From the NCBI GenBank assembly GCA_003176035.1, contig PSRL01000029.1:1-11217 (forward strand): a DNA stretch of 11,217 nucleotides, given 5' to 3'. Shown one piece after another: positions 1 through 4,864 of the stretch (within the stretch, counting starts at the first letter, position 1; every line of letters begins with the position of its first letter). Below the pieces are notes generated by a model. The model was not told where the DNA came from. It was given only the letters and a program-made list of their open reading frames with translations, and made no database searches. A program made the translations under genes and the position numbers. Source of the DNA: Verrucomicrobiota bacterium (GTDB taxonomy: Bacteria > Verrucomicrobiota > Verrucomicrobiia > Chthoniobacterales > Xiphinematobacteraceae).

Positions 1-727
1 GAAAGACTCCGGAAACCTGTTTGATGTTCGATGGAGCAATCCCGCTTTCCGCAACGCGAAGCGTACCAGGCGGCAGTTCCTCATTGAGTTGAAAAACACT
101 GAGGTCCACAGTAAAATCCTGTTCGGAAGCCCCCGATTTACCCACAAAGCCATGCTTGGTTTTAAATTTCCGGCTGTTGATACCGATTATTTTAGCATCG
201 GGTGGCAGAAGTTGGATTTCCTGCGCGGTATGGACTTCAAAAAGCACCTCCATTCCGAGTTCGTGGGCAAGGTCGGAGAAACCACGCAGGCGCGGTGCGT
301 CCAGCACATTGGCCATAAGAAGGATTGCGTCCGCCCCAAAAGCACGTGCCTCTCGAATTTGGTACTCATCCAAAATAAACTCCTTCCGCAAAATGGGTTT
401 GGAAACCCTTGCCCGAATGTCACCCAGACTCTCAATGGACATGCCAAAATAGGCGGAATTTGTCAGCACGGAAAGAGCCCGAACAATGTCAGCTCCCTCA
501 TAGGCTAAAGGTGCTTCTTCAAAATTTTGCGCCCGCATGGGCCCAACACTGGGCGATTTTTTTTTGACCTCCGCAATCAGTCCGAAAGAATGAGTCAGAG
601 CATTGGAAAAAGAACGGACTGGCGGCGCATCCGCTAACATGGCCCGTAACTCACCCACGGGACGTCCGGATCGGGTGGAACTGAGCGCTCCTCTTACTTC
701 CCTGAGGATTTCTTCAAGAATCGTCAT
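1..727 (-). CDS. trpC: Indole-3-glycerol phosphate synthase, 3' end outside window
   Basis: Catalyses ring closure of CdRP to indole-3-glycerol phosphate in tryptophan synthesis (cytosolic TIM barrel). The 242 visible codons start with MTILEEILREVRG and run off the window edge; family members are about 255-270 residues, so only the last strands are missing. Family motifs are present: AEVKKKSPS (residues 52-60, Glu53 and Lys55), PILRKEF (111-117, Lys115), VLFEVH (161-166, Glu164), GIN (182-184) and AESGI (226-230, Glu227). Between the GINSR strand and the VDLS segment, residues about 191-204 look like an insertion compared with the usual short linker. The start has no clear Shine-Dalgarno site, but a promoter-like motif shared with mnmA lies just upstream. 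The catalytic KKKS codons form a run of nine A. cutA lies about 220 bp upstream on the same strand. Confidence 0.95.
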   Translation of the reverse strand, partial: MTILEEILREVRGALSSTRSGRPVGELRAMLADAPPVRSFSNALTHSFGLIAEVKKKSPSVGPMRAQNFEEAPLAYEGADIVRALSVLTNSAYFGMSIESLGDIRARVSKPILRKEFILDEYQIREARAFGADAILLMANVLDAPRLRGFSDLAHELGMEVLFEVHTAQEIQLLPPDAKIIGINSRKFKTKHGFVGKSGASEQDFTVDLSVFQLNEELPPGTLRVAESGIAPSNIKQVSGVF

Positions 728-735
728 CGCGCAAT

Positions 736-767
736 TGAGACTAACCGCTGTGCCATACGAAAATCAA
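736..767 (-). promoter_or_regulatory. Candidate promoter of trpC, motif shared with mnmA
   Basis: On the minus strand TTGATT (762-767) is followed after 18 nt by TAGTCT (738-743), ending 10 nt before the trpC ATG. The 11-mer GGTTAGTCTCA (736-746) also occurs upstream of mnmA at almost the same distance from its start codon. TAGTCT keeps the three most important bases of a -10 box (T, A and final T). If it is a promoter, the transcript would be nearly leaderless. The assignment is inferred from motif and position only. Confidence 0.35.
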
Positions 768-945
768 ATGCGCTATTTCTCCAAAGCAGTGGATTTTAAC
801 GGATGTTTTTAAATCACTTTTGAAGCCACTGAATTGCAGCTTTTTGAGGTGTAAGCTACCGTCAAAGATCGTTTTATTAGCACCGATCCCCGCATTCCCA
901 GCAAAAACACCGAACCCTCTGCTAGCGCTGCCACGCCCCCGGAAG

Positions 946-1263
946 TCAGACCTCTTTGCACTGCCTCAGAACCCACTCCGCATAGGGGTGGTGACAAGAA
1001 TCCGTTGCAATGGACACGATTTCAGGCACTTCATAAGGGTGGAGCTTCAAGAGTTCCGTCTGTAAGTCCTGGGCTCGATCAGCGCTGGTCTTCAATAAAA
1101 GAAGGCATTCGGAAGCTTCTTCCTGAACGCCTTCCCAAATATAGATCGACGTGGCCGCCGGCAGAATGGTTCCGCAAGCGGCCAATTTCCCGTTTACAAG
1201 CTGGCGCGTTACCTGCTTTGCCTGTTCAACATCCGGAAATGTGGTGAGAACTAATCGAATCAT
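946..1263 (-). CDS. cutA: CutA-like divalent cation tolerance protein
   Basis: A 105-residue protein of the CutA1 family, which forms very stable trimers with a ferredoxin-like fold related to PII proteins. It was historically linked to copper tolerance, but its real role is unsettled. Family hallmarks are visible in order: LVLTTFPD at the N-terminus (4-11), LVNGKLAACG (22-31), SIYIWEG (39-45), LLLLKTS (54-60), HPYEVPEI (75-82) and a final YAEWV (94-98). Length is normal for the family. The reading frame stays open further upstream, but the added residues match mnmA on another frame. The ATG at 1263 gives a 4-bp ATGA overlap with the mnmA stop, which suggests translational coupling and explains why no separate Shine-Dalgarno site is needed. 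Confidence 0.93.
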   Translation of the reverse strand: MIRLVLTTFPDVEQAKQVTRQLVNGKLAACGTILPAATSIYIWEGVQEEASECLLLLKTSADRAQDLQTELLKLHPYEVPEIVSIATDSCHHPYAEWVLRQCKEV

Positions 1264-2384
1264 GCAGCTACCGGAACTAATTTTCGGCAGATCCATCCGC
1301 CGCCTTCCACTCGATCGCCATCGTAAAATACAGCAGCCTGTCCCGGCGTAACCGCACGTTGAGGTTCGTTGAGACGAATGAGCGCAGATCCATTTTCCAA
1401 GGGCTGAACCCATGCCAAGGTGCCGGCATGGGCATAACGGATCTTCACGGTCAGCTCCTTGCCCTCTTTAGGCAGGGAGCACAGCCAATTGACGCGGTCC
1501 ACTTCAAATTCTTCCCGTATGAGGTCAGCTTCAAATCCTACAACGACTCGAGAACTCTCTGGATCGATGTCCACAACGTAAAGCGGCTGAGGAGAACCTC
1601 CGGGCAGACCTTTGCGTTGACCGATGGTATACATCTCAATTCCCTCGTGAGGTCCCAAATATTTCCCTTCTGTGTTATAGATCCCTCCGGGGTGAAATTC
1701 TTTTTCTCCCAAGTGACTTTTTAGAAACGCCTTATAATCGTTCCCGGGGACAAAACAGATCTCCTGGCTGTCCGCCTTATCCGCCACCTTAAGGCCCAGC
1801 TCACGGGCAATACCGCGGATTTGGTCTTTTGTCATTGCACCCAGAGGAGTCAATGCGCGGGAAAGTTGCGCCTGGGAGAGGCTAAAGAGAAAATAGGATT
1901 GATCTTTCCGAAGGTCCCGTCCCTTGCGCAGTAGGGCACCGGACGCTGTGTGTTCGATGATTGCATAATGCCCGGTGGCAATGTATTCAGCGCCCAAAGC
2001 TCGGGCTTTGTCCCAGAGATTCCCAAATTTCAGCTTCTCGTTGCACATGACGCAGGGGTTTGGGGTCCGCCCAGCCCGGTATTCGCTAGCAAAGTAATCG
2101 ATGACGATGCGCTCAAAATCAGCCGCCTCGTCGACAACATAGTGAGGGACTTGCAAAGCATGTGCTACCCCACGCGCATCTGCGATGGCTTGAGGTCCAC
2201 AGCATTTGTCTTCCGCCCGCGAAATACAGTCCTGTGGCCAAACTTTCATGGTCACCCCCACTACGTCCCAACCCTGCTGCTTCAAAAGATAAGCGGTCAC
2301 GCTGGAATCCACCCCTCCGCTCATCCCTACGAGCACCCGCCTCCCATGTCCCAACAGGAGATCAGCTTGTTGATCGATACTCAT
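1260..2384 (-). CDS. mnmA: tRNA-specific 2-thiouridylase MnmA
   Basis: Makes 2-thiouridine at wobble position 34 of the Lys, Glu and Gln tRNAs, using ATP and sulfur passed along a relay. The 374-residue length is typical. The PP-loop SGGVDSS is at 22-28, and the first catalytic Cys111 sits in TPNPCVMCN (108-115). GHYA is at 138-141, KDQSYFLF at 160-167, and the second catalytic Cys210 is in SQEICF (206-211). YTIGQRKGL (252-260) leads into the C-terminal barrel. Both cysteines are intact, so the enzyme should be active. The start at 2384 places about 20 residues before the PP-loop, as usual. It heads a probable mnmA-cutA unit and is divergent from the unknown plus-strand ORFs. A long plus-strand ORF lying over it is only a shadow. 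Confidence 0.97.
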   Translation of the reverse strand: MSIDQQADLLLGHGRRVLVGMSGGVDSSVTAYLLKQQGWDVVGVTMKVWPQDCISRAEDKCCGPQAIADARGVAHALQVPHYVVDEAADFERIVIDYFASEYRAGRTPNPCVMCNEKLKFGNLWDKARALGAEYIATGHYAIIEHTASGALLRKGRDLRKDQSYFLFSLSQAQLSRALTPLGAMTKDQIRGIARELGLKVADKADSQEICFVPGNDYKAFLKSHLGEKEFHPGGIYNTEGKYLGPHEGIEMYTIGQRKGLPGGSPQPLYVVDIDPESSRVVVGFEADLIREEFEVDRVNWLCSLPKEGKELTVKIRYAHAGTLAWVQPLENGSALIRLNEPQRAVTPGQAAVFYDGDRVEGGGWICRKLVPVAA

Positions 2385-2391
2385 CAGTCAA

Positions 2392-2422
2392 TGAGACTAA
2401 CCTCTCCCGTTGAGGGGGTCAA
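2392..2422 (-). promoter_or_regulatory. Candidate promoter of mnmA
   Basis: On the minus strand TTGACC (2417-2422) is followed after exactly 17 nt by TAGTCT (2394-2399), 9 nt before the mnmA ATG. The box lies inside GGTTAGTCTCA (2392-2402), which is repeated at the same place upstream of trpC. The spacing is ideal and the -35 box is good, but the -10 box matches only three of six consensus bases. The predicted transcript would start within a few bases of the start codon. Confidence 0.4.
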
Positions 2423-2533
2423 CCCTCGCCGGTCCATGGGGCGGACCTACGCCTCCCATGGAGTAGTATCCCCCTCCCAATCGTCAGTTAAACCTACCGG
2501 AATTCTCCAGTGGAAAGCTGATGCCCTATCGCC

Positions 2534-2574
2534 AAATTTCTAACAACGCCGGCCTCCCTAGGTTTTGGGAGAGG
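2534..2574 (-). repeat. Inverted fragment of the island's intergenic repeat
   Basis: Read on the minus strand, this segment matches the start of the repeat unit that follows the stop codons at 3902 and 4660. Against the 4663 copy, a 33-nt core beginning AAAACCTAGG matches at 28 positions. Against the 3908 copy, the 14-mer CCTCTCCCAAAACC is exact. The orientation is opposite to the other two copies. It may be a dispersed intergenic repeat or a remnant of a rearranged gene unit. Confidence 0.6.
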
Positions 2575-2734
2575 CTCTCTACATAGTTTTTTAAACAATG
2601 ATAAATAATCACATTTTACCTACACTCACCATAAGCCGCAAATTTCCCTCTGAGCGCGTATCAGAGAGGTGAAAGCTGTGAAATGGCAGCAGCAAGTGAG
2701 CCTCTCTAAGCGATAGCAACTACCAGGCATACCA

Positions 2735-3193
2735 ATGCGCCCCATAGTTCAGTTATTGCGCGAGATAAGGAATGTGTTTGCACATGTCGAAATCCCGCTG
2801 GGGGCCCCCAGCGTGGGAGAGTATACCAGCGGTTCTTTTTGGAATACAGTAATGCGATCAATAGGATGTTCCAGGCCGCGTGAGTTTCGTCACTGGAAAT
2901 GGACAAGTCAGAGCGAAGATATAGGATGTAAATATGACATTTACGGAAAATCTTATGATGGCATCAACTGGGAGTATGACGTTACAGCACAATCTCCTAT
3001 CCAACTCGATAATATCAAAGCAACTATTGTAAGCGACAGCGGCATCATCATAGAAATGCCCTTCCGCCCTCATGAGAATTTGAATGTCATTCACGCAGTG
3101 GATTTTGGAAAATGCTTTATAAAAAAGTGTGACACCAAGACTTGGGAAGCATGTTCTCTAGCCCTGCGGACGCGCTTTTACAACAATGGCTGA
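2735..3193 (+). CDS. Hypothetical protein, unrecognised
   Basis: A 152-residue ORF with no family I recognise. It has no signal peptide or membrane segment. It contains five cysteines (45, 65, 127, 132, 140), two of them in similar short contexts (SIGCS and DIGCK), and many aromatic residues in the middle (YDIYGKSYDGINWEYD, 67-82). The C-terminus, with ALRTRFYNNG, faintly recalls the L-x(3-4)-F-x-x-G pattern in the C-terminal cassettes of the ORFs at 4073 and 4836, but this is too weak to claim homology. The ATG at 2735 is the first start after an in-frame stop at 2714; only a weak AGG lies upstream. The frame stays open for another 19 codons after the TGA. Amino-acid composition from about residue 50 onward looks protein-like; the first 40 residues are less convincing. 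Confidence 0.55.
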   Translation: MRPIVQLLREIRNVFAHVEIPLGAPSVGEYTSGSFWNTVMRSIGCSRPREFRHWKWTSQSEDIGCKYDIYGKSYDGINWEYDVTAQSPIQLDNIKATIVSDSGIIIEMPFRPHENLNVIHAVDFGKCFIKKCDTKTWEACSLALRTRFYNNG

Positions 3194-3303
3194 GGGCGAA
3201 AGACTCACGAAGTTGCTCTCATTTCTGGGGGTTTCGCTCTGGGTAACTTCTACTAAAATCCACGTATTTCGCGAAGTATTATTCTCCTGTAAATTAAATT
3301 CCA

Positions 3304-3768
3304 TTGAGCTCTCTGGGGTATAAGTCCATAGCAAACAGACTGTTTGGATGTTTTCAGTCAACTAGCAGTGCTAATAATGGAAAAAAAACCAAATCATCTT
3401 GTTTCAATTTCCTCAAGAAATTGAAAATTAAAAAGATGGACCGCTGTTCTCGTAGGCAGCAGGCTTGTGCCAGTTCCCCCGGCGTTTTCGAGAATAAAAT
3501 CTATACGTTGCAATTATCTGAAGACGGTTTGAGAAATGGGAATAGTGAAAGTACAATGCAAGTTCCTCGCAAGTCCGGAGATGACAAAGATCACTCCGAA
3601 GAGGCCGTGAAGAAGGAGGCTATAAAATGGACGCCGGAAACTCACATGAAGATAAAGGAGAAGATAAATCAATGGGACGAGGAGAGCCAAAAAATTCTGG
3701 ACGAAATAGCGGCCATGGCCGGAAGCCCCCCCGCACCAGCGGGCAAACAATTAAGAGGGAACCGATAA
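3304..3768 (+). CDS. Hypothetical charged protein, probably cut short by a frameshift
   Basis: Unrecognised protein of 154 residues if read from the TTG at 3304; the first in-frame ATG is at 3436 (Met45), and no Shine-Dalgarno site supports either. The N-terminal part is basic and Cys/Ser-rich (CFNFLKKLKIKKMDRC, 33-48). The last third is a charged, probably helical stretch (WTPETHMKIKEKINQW, 109-124). After GSPP (140-143) at a run of seven C (3726-3732) the reading becomes short and proline/glycine-rich and stops at 3768. The -1 frame stays open to 3902 and encodes a second, similar helical stretch (NPDIKMALQKTIEEKIKKVY). Joining the two frames gives about 200 residues, close to the size of the next ORF. 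A frameshift mutation, a slippage-controlled switch and a sequencing error are all possible. It has no membrane segment. Confidence 0.5.
   Translation: MSSLGYKSIANRLFGCFQSTSSANNGKKTKSSCFNFLKKLKIKKMDRCSRRQQACASSPGVFENKIYTLQLSEDGLRNGNSESTMQVPRKSGDDKDHSEEAVKKEAIKWTPETHMKIKEKINQWDEESQKILDEIAAMAGSPPAPAGKQLRGNR
3613..3619 (+). promoter_or_regulatory. Strong Shine-Dalgarno site inside the preceding ORF
   Basis: AAGGAGG lies exactly 7 nt before the ATG at 3627, an ideal ribosome-binding arrangement and by far the best in the island. The same bases encode Lys-Lys-Glu in the overlapping frame, where such codons are common, so chance is a real alternative. Confidence 0.4.
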
Positions 3769-3902
3769 ATTTGGAAGAATTAAATCCGGATATCAAAATG
3801 GCTCTGCAGAAGACGATAGAAGAGAAAATTAAGAAAGTTTACCACGTGATAGATAAAATGGCCCCATCAGATCTCAAAAACCAAGGATCGCAGAAATTTT
3901 AA
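3627..3902 (+). CDS. Overlapping ORF: displaced C-terminal segment or internal gene
   Basis: A 91-residue ORF in the -1 frame relative to the ORF starting at 3304, overlapping it by 142 nt. Residues 1 to about 37 (Gly/Lys/Ser-rich) look like an out-of-frame shadow. From about residue 42 (IKREPINLEELNPD) to the end it reads like real, charged helical protein. That second part resembles the helical stretch just before the seven-C run in the other frame: P-(E/D)-x-x-M aligned, then I, then I/V-L/I-D and A at matching spacing. This suggests that it is the natural continuation of the first ORF. The perfect Shine-Dalgarno site at 3613-3619 supports independent translation instead. I cannot decide between the two. 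No known family is recognised. Confidence 0.4.
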   Translation: MDAGNSHEDKGEDKSMGRGEPKNSGRNSGHGRKPPRTSGQTIKREPINLEELNPDIKMALQKTIEEKIKKVYHVIDKMAPSDLKNQGSQKF

Positions 3903-3967
3903 TAGAACCTCTCCCAAAACCAGAGTTTCCAGAAATGTTTAACTATCTTTAGACCCCCGTATCTCCT

Positions 3968-4072
3968 ATTTAAGAGACGCGAGTCACTTCTATCCGGATT
4001 TTTCGTTAGAAAATTCCAGGCGTCTCATGGACTTTCGGTCGAGTATTAAACCTCAATAAAATTCCAAAAATT
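3968..4072 (+). promoter_or_regulatory. Conserved structured leader, copy 1
   Basis: Non-coding region before the ORF at 4073, nearly identical to copy 2. An outer inverted repeat GAGACGC (3974-3980) / GCGTCTC (4020-4026) encloses about 39 nt. Inside it GGATTTTTC and GAAAATTCC can pair around a short loop with one mismatch. The 3' arm of the outer stem covers an AGG placed 6 nt before an ATG (4027), which opens a ten-codon ORF. Candidate roles are an RNA leader, an operator or a repeat-borne promoter; the sequence does not decide. Confidence 0.5.
4027..4059 (+). CDS. Possible leader peptide MDFRSSIKPQ
   Basis: A ten-codon ORF ending 13 nt before the ATG of the 4073 gene, with AGG 6 nt upstream. 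The equivalent ATG in copy 2 opens MDFRSSIKSQ and continues. Within the first eight codons both base differences between the copies are silent, which is suggestive but too few to be proof. Confidence 0.2.
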   Translation: MDFRSSIKPQ

Positions 4073-4660
4073 ATGTTACAAGCTATAAGAATTGATAGAA
4101 ATTTAGTTGCTCATTGTAAAACTTCTCTGAAGAAACTGAATAAAGCAAATGACAAAGAACCATCCGATGAAATATTTGTAAAAGGTCACCTAGCTCTCCA
4201 GTCAGGTTCCAGTCCCAGAGGGACATATAGCTGTCAATTTGGTCTCACATTCGGTACTCCCGAAGCTAAAAAGAAAATGCGTTGCAAATTTGCTATGCCG
4301 TGCAGATTAAGTCGGACAGATAAAACCCTCATAAGATGCTCTTTCGAAAAAGGCTACCAAACGGAATTCCCGGCCGCATATAGGATTAGGCGGAGCCCCA
4401 TGGAAAAGGTCCGCTCCTTTTTTAAATTCAAGACCAGATCATTTTTCAGGAATAATCTGCATTGGCAGTCTCCCAAGCGCCGCGTGTCCCCCCAAGAATA
4501 TGGCATCAACTTCAGCGAGATTGAACATTACAACAAAGCGCAAGAGGAAATTAGAAAGCTGCGCGAGTATGGCGCCACACGCCCTGACTTAACCGAGCTG
4601 CGGGTGCAAGCATTTCAACATGGTTGCCTGGCAGCACACATTAACGGCACCGTAGTGTAG
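4073..4660 (+). CDS. Hypothetical protein, paralogue A of a tandem pair
   Basis: A 195-residue basic protein of no family I know; it has no signal peptide or membrane helix. It aligns without gaps for about 110 residues to the next ORF at roughly 43% identity, including VAH (12-14), GSSP (45-48), QFGLTF (55-60), TPE (62-64), LSR (79-81), FEKGYQTEFP (91-100) and IRRS (105-108). The middle (about 120-155) is Arg/Phe-rich and differs from the paralogue. The C-terminal cassette TRP..T.LRVQAFQ.GCLA (169-187) is 15/19 identical to the paralogue. Leu-x4-Phe-x2-Gly occurs twice, near 86-94 and 177-184, hinting at an internal helical repeat. The ATG at 4073 is chosen because ATG TTA and its upstream context are conserved in both copies; no Shine-Dalgarno site is visible. 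Lower GC than the flanking housekeeping genes. Secreted effector or surface-associated roles are conceivable but unsupported. Confidence 0.7.
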   Translation: MLQAIRIDRNLVAHCKTSLKKLNKANDKEPSDEIFVKGHLALQSGSSPRGTYSCQFGLTFGTPEAKKKMRCKFAMPCRLSRTDKTLIRCSFEKGYQTEFPAAYRIRRSPMEKVRSFFKFKTRSFFRNNLHWQSPKRRVSPQEYGINFSEIEHYNKAQEEIRKLREYGATRPDLTELRVQAFQHGCLAAHINGTVV

Positions 4661-4730
4661 AACCTACCTAAAACCTAGGAAGACCGGCGTTGCCAGGAAT
4701 TTTTGAATATCTTTAGACATCGTAGTTTTT

Positions 4731-4835
4731 ACTTAAGAGACGCCAGTTACTTCTACCCGGATTTTTCGTTAGGCAATCCCAGGCGTCTCATGGATTTTAG
4801 GTCGAGTATTAAATCTCAACAAAACTCCAAAAATT
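4731..4835 (+). promoter_or_regulatory. Conserved structured leader, copy 2
   Basis: Differs from copy 1 at about 12 of 111 positions with no gap. The outer inverted repeat is a perfect 8 bp here: GAGACGCC (4737-4744) / GGCGTCTC (4782-4789). The inner pairing is kept, but with different bases: GGATT and AATCC instead of the longer copy 1 stem. The ATG at 4790 follows the 3' arm immediately. Confidence 0.5.
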
Positions 4836-4864
4836 ATGTTAAAATTCCGATCATCTTTATTTAG
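4790..4864 (+). CDS. Possible leader peptide overlapping the next start
   Basis: A 24-codon ORF that begins MDFRSSIKSQ like its copy 1 counterpart. The stop found in copy 1 is CAA here, so it runs through the start codon of the 4836 gene in another frame and ends at 4864. If translated, it would couple to or compete with initiation of the main gene. Evidence is limited to the conserved ATG and spacing. Confidence 0.2.
   Translation: MDFRSSIKSQQNSKNYVKIPIIFI

Larger units (their letters stand above)
2385..2734. other. Divergent intergenic region, 350 bp, no gene seen
   Basis: The space between divergent mnmA and the first plus-strand hypothetical ORF. Besides the mnmA promoter candidate it holds several inverted repeats: GTTGA/TCAAC at 2410-2424, CCATGGG/CCCATGG at 2434-2461 (14-nt loop) and CTCTGA/TCAGAG around 2647-2667. 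It also holds an inverted copy of the island repeat (2534-2574), with a GC-rich hairpin followed by TTTTTT near 2587. No tRNA, no convincing ORF and no clear plus-strand promoter was found. Confidence 0.5.
3908..4660 (+). repeat. Tandem duplication unit, copy 1 (leader plus gene)
   Basis: The unit comprises a short post-gene segment, a conserved leader and a gene; it is repeated directly at 4663-5606. Conservation is mosaic: the leader 3968-4078 is about 89% identical to 4731-4841 without a gap. The 5' part of the gene is clearly homologous but diverged, the middle is unalignable, and 59 nt near the 3' end (4576-4634) match 5417-5475 at 54 positions. Confidence 0.8.

Noticed and set aside
89..508. 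Plus-strand ORF of 139 codons
   Set aside because: Antisense to trpC, which is unambiguous.
867..888. Hairpin GATCG/CGATC as terminator after cutA
   Set aside because: Five base pairs with a 12-nt loop and no T-tract on the minus strand; too weak to claim.
1950..2543. Plus-strand ORF of 197 codons
   Set aside because: It lies antisense over mnmA, whose motifs and catalytic residues are intact; the translation has no protein-like features.
3243..3303. A third leader copy upstream of the 3304 ORF
   Set aside because: Only a short ACTTCTAC-like stretch matches the conserved leader; the inverted repeats and the ATG context are absent.
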